Shown here in pieces: positions 1 through 7,612 of a DNA stretch of 64,000 bases (positions are counted from its first letter, which is position 1; every line of letters begins with the position of its first letter). Origin of the DNA: Pontibacter actiniarum. GTDB lineage: Bacteria; Bacteroidota; Bacteroidia; Cytophagales; Hymenobacteraceae. Made by a program: the position numbers and the translations under genes. A model generated the notes under the pieces. The model did no database searches. It saw nothing but the letters and a program-made list of their open reading frames with translations, and was not told the origin of the DNA. The DNA lies in the NCBI RefSeq assembly GCF_003585765.1, contig NZ_CP021235.1, positions 2,294,001-2,358,000 of the forward strand. Direction: 5' to 3'.

Positions 1-564
1 ATAATCAAACCGCAGATAGCATGAGCTGGAAGGGAGGCCATTCATCAAAAACTGAAATAGCTCCGACCAATTTTGGACGCACTCATCTACCCTCTTCTGC
101 GCAAGTAGTACTTTGCCTAGGTTCAGGATTTGCTCCAGCAAATCAAAGAACTGGAAATAGCAGCCTTCATTGAATAATTCATATCCCACGGAGAACTTCC
201 TGCTCAGGTCATACTCGGCTTGAGCATATGCTTTGAGTTTATAGTGGCAATAAGCTGTTTTAGGAAAAACCTGTGCCTCCATGTATTTTCTCAGGAATGG
301 ACTTACATCCTTGTTTGCGTAGATTTCCTGCCTGACTCCCTGAAGGTCAGCTAAGATCATGCAATAGTCTGCGTTCTCTTTAAACATGGCCTGGTTCAGG
401 ACTTTCAGCCGCTCACGATACCGCTGGTAATGGGCCTGTCCAGGTGCTGAAAATTTCAGGGAGTCGACTTCCGCCTGTTCCAGGAATTCCAGGACTTTAG
501 CATACTTGTATTTCCTGTCGCTTTTCGTAGTCGCAGTACTTAGTTGACAAAGTAGTTCTTCCAT
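1..564 (-). CDS. Unknown protein, C-terminus cut off by window edge
   Basis: An open frame starts at the ATG at 562-564 (MEELLCQLSTATTK) and stays open to base 1, giving 188 residues without a stop. The protein looks soluble and helical: no signal peptide, no membrane segment, many Leu/Tyr/Gln/Lys residues. I do not recognise the family. It lies 66 bp downstream of, and in the same direction as, the beta-barrel receptor at 631-3072, so it is probably co-transcribed with it. That coupling is inferred from spacing only. Confidence 0.6.
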   Translation of the reverse strand, partial: MEELLCQLSTATTKSDRKYKYAKVLEFLEQAEVDSLKFSAPGQAHYQRYRERLKVLNQAMFKENADYCMILADLQGVRQEIYANKDVSPFLRKYMEAQVFPKTAYCHYKLKAYAQAEYDLSRKFSVGYELFNEGCYFQFFDLLEQILNLGKVLLAQKRVDECVQNWSELFQFLMNGLPSSSCYLRFDY

Positions 565-630
565 TGTATTGTGTTTTCCGCCATGAATGATTTGGGAACA
601 ACGCTATAACTCGTTGCTCCATAATACCTG

Positions 631-3072
631 CTACTCTACCCTGTTCAGCACGTCTTCATTTCCCAACTTCTTGTTTTGCGCACCTTTCACCGTGTTCTTG
701 CCAAACTTGTAGACAAAACCTAACTGAATCCGGCGGCCATCATAGTAATTGGTTAAGTTGGTGTTCACGTTAAAGGCGTTGATTGTGCCCCCTGTCACAT
801 CCCCTTTGAACAAATCCGTCACAGCGAGGGTGTACTGAAGCTTTTTGTTGAGCAGGTCGCCTTTCAGGGCAACCCTGGAAAAGTTGTTGGCGACAATGTC
901 GATCAAGCCATACCGGAAAGGCCCCGTGTATTTGTAAGAAGTCTCCAAGCGAAGTCCCCCCGGAAGACTAAATGTATTCTCTAGACCAACACTGTGATAA
1001 AAGCTCTTAGGAATTGAAATAGCTTCAAAATCCTTCGTTTCGATCGCTGAGTTAAAAACAGCCCCGTAGGCAAATACACTCCCAGACCACCAAGGGGTGA
1101 TTTTATACCCATAGTTACCCACAAGGCTATAAGAGCTAAGGTCAAAGTTCCTGTCTTTCCAGATCGTGATATCTCCTACGGCCTCCGGCAACTGGGTATA
1201 GACATCCTTCTCCTCCCTGTACTCCACCTCTACATATAAATTCCCTTTGTAGACTGTATTGACGGAGTATGAGTTGCTGTATTTGGGCCGTAAACCGGGG
1301 TTCCCCTCTGTTATCGTGAAGTCATCCACATACGTCCTGAAAGGAGTCAATACCTGAAACCCGGGGCGCTGGATTGTTCTTCTGTAGTTAGCGGAAAGCT
1401 GCACATCATCCGTTAAGGAGTGCTGAATCATCAATGTGGGGAAAAAATCCAGAAAGCTTCTGTCAACAGCTCTTGTACCAGAAGTAATGTTGTCCACGCG
1501 CATCGTAGCATACTCCGCCCGCAGTCCTGCACTGATGTTGGTGTTCTTGTTGACAAGCTTGTCAACTGTCAGGTAGCCGGCCGTGATGTTTTCCTCGAAT
1601 TCATTGATAAAGCTGAACGCACGCTCCGGTACAAAACCGTCACTGGTCAAAACCTCCTGTGTTGGTCGGGTATTGTTACTGGAGTGTGTTATTTTGGCGC
1701 CGGTAGCAAGGTTCAAGTTATTTTTGTAAGGAAGATTCCAATCCATTTGCCCGACAAGTATATCAGCTTGGCTCGTATTGATGTTCCGGACCGTCCTCAG
1801 CTTTCGGATCAATCCCCCCTGCTCATCCGATAGGTTTTGGAAATGCATTTCCGTTTTTTCCTTCCTTTGAGCCGGGGTATAAGTAAAAACCATGTCAAAC
1901 GATTTTCCCTTTGCGGCCAGCTTATGGTTGTAGAACACACTGTAGTTCTGCACAAGATTATACCCGGCGTCACTGAAATCCGTGGACAGTAGTGAGTCCG
2001 TAGCCCCGTTCACCTCACTGGCAAATCTAATTCTGTTCTGGGTAAGACTGCTGTGCATGGTTCTACCATATGAAGTGGTAGCCTGTACCCCTAGCACGTT
2101 GTTCTTATCGATGGTATATTCAAAACTCCCTCTTACAGAAGGCTTATGGGACATAAGGGAGGAGGAAAGGTCTTGGTGAAGTACGACCTTCTCACCGTTC
2201 GTGTTTAAAACCCTGTAGCCGCTATTTTCACTATAGGATATACCTGCATTATAGTTCAGGTTTAGGTTGGCTACCCACTTCTCTTTCCTGTAGGTGAGGG
2301 AAGTGCCACTGAGCACTTTCCCTTTAACTCCTTGGGAAGCAGTCAATCTCGCGGACCCGGTTAACCCATAATGTTTTGATTTTTTTGTTGTAATCTCAAT
2401 GACTGTGCTTACACTGGCAGGGTAGCGGGAAGAAGGATTGGTAATGAATTCAATGTTGTCTATCTCATCACCAGTCATGGAGCCTAAAACAGTACTTAAC
2501 GTAGCACCTGGCATTTGCACCTTGTCCAAGAGAATCAATACACCCCCTTTTCCGTTGACGGTTATCTCCTCCCCTTTTACCTGCACAAACGGCAGTGCTT
2601 GTAAAATGTCCTGTAGATTGTCTGATTGAAACGTACTCGCGGCCACATTCATGACATATCGGTCTGCTTTTCGTTCCATCACCTGACGCTGGGCCGTTAC
2701 CGTCACCTCTCCTAAGACTTTTGCCGATTCATTCAACACAATAGCTGGCAGCTCCAGCTGGTTTCCTTCATAGAAAAACGCCTGGCTATAATAGCGGGAA
2801 TAACCAACTGAGGACACAGCCAGAAAGTAACGGCCTGGTAGCGCCTGCTTGATATGGTACTGCCCATCCTCCCCTGTGATAGCACCCTTCACCACCGTAC
2901 TGTCGGTGACATCCAGAAGGGTAACAGTGGCAAAGGGCGCTCCTGCATTTTCCTTTTCCAGCACCTTGCCAGAAATGACGTCTTGGGCTTGCAAGGAAGA
3001 CCCCATCAAGATGAGTCCCACAGTTAGAGTAAGCCAGTGCTTCCTTGTGTTGAATTTTTCTCTCGCCTTCAT
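631..3072 (-). CDS. Outer-membrane beta-barrel family protein (TonB receptor-like)
   Basis: An 813-residue outer-membrane protein with a signal peptide (about residues 1-29, ending SSLQAQ), a carboxypeptidase-regulatory-like beta-sandwich (about 32-115, ISGKVLEKENAGAPFA), a plug-like domain (about 120-230, with the typical NIEFITNPSSRYPA stretch) and a long C-terminal barrel. This order matches the OMP_b-brl_3 family of TonB-dependent-receptor relatives in Bacteroidota. No ligand can be read from sequence. A second member of the family lies at 55500-57926. It heads a probable two-gene unit with the unknown gene at 1-564. Start chosen at the ATG giving a basic N-terminus (MKAREKF) before the hydrophobic core. 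Confidence 0.9.
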   Translation of the reverse strand: MKAREKFNTRKHWLTLTVGLILMGSSLQAQDVISGKVLEKENAGAPFATVTLLDVTDSTVVKGAITGEDGQYHIKQALPGRYFLAVSSVGYSRYYSQAFFYEGNQLELPAIVLNESAKVLGEVTVTAQRQVMERKADRYVMNVAASTFQSDNLQDILQALPFVQVKGEEITVNGKGGVLILLDKVQMPGATLSTVLGSMTGDEIDNIEFITNPSSRYPASVSTVIEITTKKSKHYGLTGSARLTASQGVKGKVLSGTSLTYRKEKWVANLNLNYNAGISYSENSGYRVLNTNGEKVVLHQDLSSSLMSHKPSVRGSFEYTIDKNNVLGVQATTSYGRTMHSSLTQNRIRFASEVNGATDSLLSTDFSDAGYNLVQNYSVFYNHKLAAKGKSFDMVFTYTPAQRKEKTEMHFQNLSDEQGGLIRKLRTVRNINTSQADILVGQMDWNLPYKNNLNLATGAKITHSSNNTRPTQEVLTSDGFVPERAFSFINEFEENITAGYLTVDKLVNKNTNISAGLRAEYATMRVDNITSGTRAVDRSFLDFFPTLMIQHSLTDDVQLSANYRRTIQRPGFQVLTPFRTYVDDFTITEGNPGLRPKYSNSYSVNTVYKGNLYVEVEYREEKDVYTQLPEAVGDITIWKDRNFDLSSYSLVGNYGYKITPWWSGSVFAYGAVFNSAIETKDFEAISIPKSFYHSVGLENTFSLPGGLRLETSYKYTGPFRYGLIDIVANNFSRVALKGDLLNKKLQYTLAVTDLFKGDVTGGTINAFNVNTNLTNYYDGRRIQLGFVYKFGKNTVKGAQNKKLGNEDVLNRVE

Positions 3073-3225
3073 ACTTTCGCAATTAATTTTTTGTTTACAC
3101 CATGAGCAAAAACTGCCAACAGGCTTTAACTCATCCGCGATTCATTGTTTAAATCAAGGAAAGAAGACAAAAATCTAAAACTCTATTAGACCAAGTTGCA
3201 AATGCCTTAGACCAACTAAAGTATT

Positions 3226-4159
3226 TGACCTCCCCCCGAAAAACCGGACTGCTGTATAGTAGAGGAAACGGGCAATAGTCGTATAGTTTTAAAAGCGAAT
3301 TGCCTTGAAGAAATCGAAACTCACCGAGGGGCAGATCATCTTCGCCATTAAGGCCGCGTGGTGATGTTCCACCGCTCGGGCTGGTATTACAAGGCACAAG
3401 GGAAAGAAAGGGACTTGGTGCTGCGGGCGCGCATGCGGCAGATCGCCCGGACGAGGGTGCGCTACGGCATGTGGCGAATTTACTCAGCTGGCTGCGCCGG
3501 GAAGGCTGGCCAGACAACCATAAGCGCGTCCACCGGCTCTATAAGTTGGAAGGACTAAACCTGAGAAGCCTGCGGCCCCGGCGCTGCCGGGCCGCTGCCC
3601 ACCGGTTGGAACAAGTTCCTGCCACGAATCTGCATGTCTGCTGGAGCATGGACTTTGTGGCTGACCAGCTCTTCGACGGCCGCAAATTCCGCGGCTTAAC
3701 TGTAGTCGATAATCATAGCCGCAAATGCCTGGCCATGGAGGTGGACCAGGGCGTCAAAGGGGAGTAGGTGGTGGCGGTGATGGAGAGGCTAAAGCAACAA
3801 CACGGCCGAGTGCCGGAGCGTATCAAAGTAGATAACGGGAGTGAGTTCATCTCCAAGACGCTGGATAGGTGGGCTTATGTAAACAAAGTGACGCAGGACT
3901 TCTCCAGGCCCGGCAAACCCACGGATAACGCCTTTATCGAGTCCTTCAACGGCAGCCTCCTCAGGTGAGTGCCTGAATGTGAACTGGTTCCTTTCCTTGG
4001 AGGGTGCAAAAGAGAAAATAGAGGCCTGGAGACAGGAGTACAATGGCTTCCGGCCCCACAGTTCACTGGGTGACATAACGCCGGAAGAGTGGGTAAATAA
4101 GAATATATCAAAACCAGAATTATCTACTTTTGACCGGTCCTAAAATTGGGAGGAGCTCA
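3226..4159 (+). mobile_element. Decayed IS3-family insertion sequence
   Basis: Imperfect terminal inverted repeats bound the element: TGACCTCCCCCCGAAAAACC at 3226 pairs with the reverse complement of the right end, TGAGCTCCTCCCAATTTTAG, ending at 4159. Inside are an orfA stub beginning near 3311 (KKSKLTEGQIIFAIK), directly joined to orfB sequence by a deletion, and an orfB broken by several frameshifts. No clear target-site duplication is visible, so the insertion is probably old. Confidence 0.85.
3311..4142 (+). pseudogene. IS3-family transposase (orfA stub fused to orfB), multiply frameshifted
   Basis: Three reading frames must be joined to recover the protein. OrfA sequence KKSKLTEGQIIFAIK is cut short and runs into orfB (FHRSGWYYKAQGKERDLVL). 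The frame then shifts near 3470 to SWLRREGWPDNHKRVHRLYK and the first catalytic Asp (WSMDFVADQL). An in-frame stop follows near 3765, then the second Asp (VDNGSEF) and the catalytic Glu ([10 protein letters not shown]). Another shift near 3965 leads to the usual C-terminus ([19 protein letters not shown]). The DDE triad is recognisable but no single frame encodes a working transposase. Confidence 0.9.
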
Positions 4160-4231
4160 GCGACAGATTACTGAAGGAGGGAAAAGTTGCTCACACTTTT
4201 AGGGGAAGCTTCTACCGGTATAAAAGAGGTC

Positions 4232-4254
4232 GGGGCAGCCACAAGTGCTGCCCC
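4232..4254 (-). terminator. Hairpin downstream of the PhoD-like gene
   Basis: An 8-bp GC-rich stem (GGGGCAGC / GCTGCCCC) lies about 30 bp past the stop of the PhoD-like gene. On the minus strand it is followed by only a weak T-rich stretch (CTCTTTTA). It plausibly ends the long minus-strand operon. Confidence 0.5.
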
Positions 4255-4282
4255 TTCACCTTAACACACACACCTAAACGTT

Positions 4283-5863
4283 CTACTTTATGATTTGCAT
4301 GTGCGCCTCACCGTGCTTTACTTTTAGAGCAGGGCCGGCCTGTCCTCCCGCCTGCGGATCAGCTAAGTCATGGACGTAAAAATATTGCCCAACTGCCTCT
4401 TTCCTGTTGATGCGCAGCACCACAAAGCCGTGCTTTGTCAAATCGATGTAGCGCATGTGCGGGTTGTACTGCGGGAGTCTGTGCAGGCGTGCGATCTCCC
4501 GGGCCTGCTCCATCGGCATGTAGTAATCATAGTTCGCGGCCGTAATGCTCGGCACCACCCACTCGGAGGCGATAGCCCCTTTCCCGCTCTCCCCGTTATA
4601 GCTAGCAGGGTTTAGGTAGTCTTCCGTCACATCCAAAGCCAGGCTGCTGTGGAAGTCTCCTGTCACGAACAGCACCTGCGAGGAAACTCTCTTGCGCAGG
4701 TGGCGAATGATACGTTGCTTTTCGAATGGATAGCCGTCCCACATATCCATGTACCTGGGCCGCTCGGGCTTTTGAAAAGCAATATTCACGCCGCCAAACA
4801 CCACCTGGTTGCCGATGACCTGCCAGCGGTAAGGCTGCTGCAGTTTGTTTAATAGCCAGTCCCGCTGCTCCTGGCCGAGCATGGTGCGCGTGGAATCCTG
4901 GTAGCGCGGCCTGTCAATGTTGCGGGGCGGACGGTCTCGCTGCAGTCGCTCGTCAAGCACCACCAGTTGCAGCAGCTTGCCAAAGTTAAAGGCGCGATAT
5001 AGGCGTTCCCCCTGCTGCTCCCGGACCGGCAGCCACTCAAAGAAAGCGGTCTTTGCAGACTGCTTCCGCTGCTGGTAGGTTCCTTCTTCGCTGGGGTTGT
5101 GGTTGGCGGCGCCTTCCCGGTTGGCGTTGTTGGCGATCTCATGGTCATCCCAGATATTGATCATCGGGTACTTTGCCCGCAGTTTCACCAGACTGCTGTC
5201 CAGGTGGTACTGGTTGTAACGCTGCCGGTAGTCCTTTACCGTCACCACTTCGTGCCTGGGAATATGAAAGCGGTGCAAAGTGGTGTCACCATATACCTTA
5301 GCCGGGTACTCATAAATATAATCCCCCAGGTGCACGACTGCATCCAGCCCTTCCTGCTCGGCCAGTAAACCATAGGCATGGAAGAAACCAGCTTGATAGT
5401 TGGAGCAGGACACGAAGCCAAACCGGAGCTCTTTGGCGTCCTTAGCGGCCGTTTTGGTCCTCCCTGTCATGGAGTGCCCCCCGAGGGCTTCAAAGCCATA
5501 GTAGTACGTCTTTCCCGGCCTGAGGCCACCGATATCCACCTTTACCGTATAGTCTCGGCTGCTGTCGGTGAGGACCTGTCCTTTTTGCACGATGTGCTTG
5601 AATGCGGCATCAGTGGCCACCTTCCACTGTACCTGTACCTGCTGGTGCCGCGGAGGCGTCACCCTGGTCCAGATGATGACCCGCTCGTGCAGCGGATCGC
5701 CACTGGCCACCCCATGGTAGAAAGGGGCTTTGTCCAAGGCATACAAGTTTGTCAGCTCTGGAGCGTCCACCTGCGCTTGTGCGCGAAGGCCAGCCAGCAG
5801 CCAAACAGTTAAAAAGAAAAAGCCGGGGAAGGCCCCGGCTTTTTGCGATTTATGGAATATCAT
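4283..5863 (-). CDS. PhoD-like metallophosphatase (alkaline phosphatase D family)
   Basis: A 526-residue exported phosphatase. The signal peptide ends near GLRAQAQ (residue 31). The N-terminal PhoD domain shows HGVASGDPLHERVIIWTR (about 50-67). The metallophosphatase core has FVSCSNYQ with the metal-ligand Cys at about 153, HLGDYIYEY (about 178-186), WDDHEIANN (about 238-246) and VTGDFHSS (about 400). PhoD enzymes hydrolyse phosphodiesters or monoesters with an Fe/Ca centre. The gene closes the ECF/FecR/Sus operon, so it may release phosphate from the imported or surface-bound substrate (inference). Its start overlaps the upstream stop by 14 bp and its signal-peptide codons contain a terminator-like hairpin; no other ATG would retain the signal peptide. 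Confidence 0.92.
   Translation of the reverse strand: MIFHKSQKAGAFPGFFFLTVWLLAGLRAQAQVDAPELTNLYALDKAPFYHGVASGDPLHERVIIWTRVTPPRHQQVQVQWKVATDAAFKHIVQKGQVLTDSSRDYTVKVDIGGLRPGKTYYYGFEALGGHSMTGRTKTAAKDAKELRFGFVSCSNYQAGFFHAYGLLAEQEGLDAVVHLGDYIYEYPAKVYGDTTLHRFHIPRHEVVTVKDYRQRYNQYHLDSSLVKLRAKYPMINIWDDHEIANNANREGAANHNPSEEGTYQQRKQSAKTAFFEWLPVREQQGERLYRAFNFGKLLQLVVLDERLQRDRPPRNIDRPRYQDSTRTMLGQEQRDWLLNKLQQPYRWQVIGNQVVFGGVNIAFQKPERPRYMDMWDGYPFEKQRIIRHLRKRVSSQVLFVTGDFHSSLALDVTEDYLNPASYNGESGKGAIASEWVVPSITAANYDYYMPMEQAREIARLHRLPQYNPHMRYIDLTKHGFVVLRINRKEAVGQYFYVHDLADPQAGGQAGPALKVKHGEAHMQIIK
5817..5844 (-). terminator. Strong intrinsic-terminator-like hairpin inside the PhoD signal-peptide codons
   Basis: A perfect 12-bp stem, AAAAAGCCGGGG / CCCCGGCTTTTT, with a 4-base loop, begins 5 bp past the stop of the DUF5018-like lipoprotein gene (stop 5850-5852) and ends in a T run on the minus strand. 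It lies wholly within the first codons of the overlapping PhoD-like gene, so it could attenuate transcription between the two. Confidence 0.75.
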
Positions 5864-7601
5864 ACTTCATCACTTTAGTCATGTCAGACTCATCCAGCAC
5901 GGCGGCCACGTAAGGGACACCCACCTCAGAGATCTGCATATCATACTCGCCAACGCCACCGCTGATCAGCATCTGGCTTGCATTCCAGTTATTGGTCGCC
6001 TCGTTAAAGGTCCTGATGTTAAGTCCCGCATCATCCACATAAGCAAAGAAGAGACGTCCGTCCGGGTGAACGGCAATGTTAAAGTTATCGCGCTCGCTGC
6101 CTACGTTCACCGGCTCCCCGATAGCGCTCCAAGTGCTGCCGTCGTACTTCATCACATAGTTAATGCGTCCATTGGCAGAGTACTCCTGGTAGGCCGCATA
6201 GATGGTGCCGTCCGGGGCTACGTCCATGTCTACGTTGATGTAGCCGTTTTCCCCATTGGCGCTGAACTGCGTGGCACCGACCGCTGACCACATGCCGTTC
6301 TCTAACTTGTACACCGATGGCTTGTTGGCATCGCCCGTACGTTCCATGATCGCCAGGTATAGCTCTCCGTTCCTGCGCACAAACTTTGTCGCCGAGGTCA
6401 GCACACCGGCAGGCGGGTTAGACACCCAGGCACTGTTGTAACCGTAGATGTTCAGGCCTCTGGAAGGTAGGCTAGCCTCTGACCTGTCGCTGAAAGCAAC
6501 GTAAGGGGTGTTGTCTTCGGCCAGGCCCAAAGACACATAGTCTGAGCGCCCTTCGGTGAACTGCTTGTTACCAACCGGTGCCCAATTGCTTCCGCTATAC
6601 GCCTGTACCGTCACAGCCTGCTTGCTGTCTACGTAGTCTTTGTAAGCAACATACGGTTTCCCATCCTTATCAAACGCCAGGGAAACGTAATCTGCCTTTT
6701 CCTCTGAAAAGCCGGTGCTGGCTCCCAGGTAGTCCCAGGCGGTGCCGTCATAGGCGACCACTGCGATCTTTTCTTCTTCACTTGGTACAGACTCTCCGTT
6801 GATGGTACCGTCTATCTGGAAAGCCAGGTAGGGCAAATGGGTAGCCGGGTTAATAGCCATCACCAGCCCGTCTGTTCTTGGTACCAGGAACCCCTCATTG
6901 CCGATCACCGACCAGACAGGCGCTGTCAGGCGCCCAACCGTTACGGTAAATACATCAGAGTCCTCTCCATCCACGACTGTATAGGCCACAGGGCTGGTGA
7001 AATCATTGCTTGACTCGCCGCTTGTCTGCGCCGCGCCGTTTACCTGCACCTCAGCGCCGGCTGTCGTCTCAAAGCGCGCCACCAGCTCTGTGATCGCCGC
7101 GTCAGACGGCACCTCTACTGAAATAGCCGTACCGTTCACCGTGCCTTCATAATCTTTGAAGAGCACGCCCGGGTTATCTTCGGCATAAAAGCCAAAGGAC
7201 AGGATAGCCGCCGAACGTACCACCTCGACGGTGTAGTTCTTGGTGGTGTTATCTTCCGCCGTAATGGTATAGATCACAGGAGCGGTCATGTCAACCACAC
7301 TGGTGCCGCTCACCTGCACCTCGTTGCCGACGGTCACGATCGAGCGCTCAGAGGTAGTCGTAAAGGAAGGAACCAGTGCCGCAAGGTTTGCTGCGTTCGG
7401 CGCCTTCAGCACGATCTTATCCCCTGTGATCACTCCTGCTACATCCTCATCCACGCCTTCGTTGTGGCTGGCTAACAGGCTAAAGGAGGCAAAATCCTTG
7501 GCCGCATTGGGCTTTACATCGTCCTCATCGTCTTTACACGAGGAGACAAGCACTAACAAGAGCAGCGCCATCAGGCTGCTCAGTTTGAAAAGGTTTTTCA
7601 T
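5850..7601 (-). CDS. Surface lipoprotein with two DUF5018-like domains and a repeat domain
   Basis: A 583-residue lipoprotein. Hydrophobic N-terminus with lipobox VSSC (Cys22), followed by an acidic stretch (KDDEDDVK) of the kind that directs Bacteroidota lipoproteins to the surface. Two similar beta-sandwich domains follow (about 35-129 and 130-224), each ending in a TYTVEVV/VFTVTVG-type strand as in DUF5018/cadherin-like modules. From 225 on, repeated segments (WSVIGNEGF, WDYLGASTGF, WAPVGNKQF, WSAVGATQF, WSAIGEPVN) suggest a beta-propeller-like fold. Probable role: surface recognition of the substrate of the linked SusCD pair. The stop overlaps the PhoD-like start, and the start lies 11 bp after the M16 gene. 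Confidence 0.8.
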   Translation of the reverse strand: MKNLFKLSSLMALLLLVLVSSCKDDEDDVKPNAAKDFASFSLLASHNEGVDEDVAGVITGDKIVLKAPNAANLAALVPSFTTTSERSIVTVGNEVQVSGTSVVDMTAPVIYTITAEDNTTKNYTVEVVRSAAILSFGFYAEDNPGVLFKDYEGTVNGTAISVEVPSDAAITELVARFETTAGAEVQVNGAAQTSGESSNDFTSPVAYTVVDGEDSDVFTVTVGRLTAPVWSVIGNEGFLVPRTDGLVMAINPATHLPYLAFQIDGTINGESVPSEEEKIAVVAYDGTAWDYLGASTGFSEEKADYVSLAFDKDGKPYVAYKDYVDSKQAVTVQAYSGSNWAPVGNKQFTEGRSDYVSLGLAEDNTPYVAFSDRSEASLPSRGLNIYGYNSAWVSNPPAGVLTSATKFVRRNGELYLAIMERTGDANKPSVYKLENGMWSAVGATQFSANGENGYINVDMDVAPDGTIYAAYQEYSANGRINYVMKYDGSTWSAIGEPVNVGSERDNFNIAVHPDGRLFFAYVDDAGLNIRTFNEATNNWNASQMLISGGVGEYDMQISEVGVPYVAAVLDESDMTKVMKYDIP

Positions 7602-7612
7602 ACGTATTGGTT

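Noticed and set aside
3226..4159. Functional transposon
   Set aside because: The transposase needs at least three frame joins and orfA is mostly deleted; no target-site duplication is visible.
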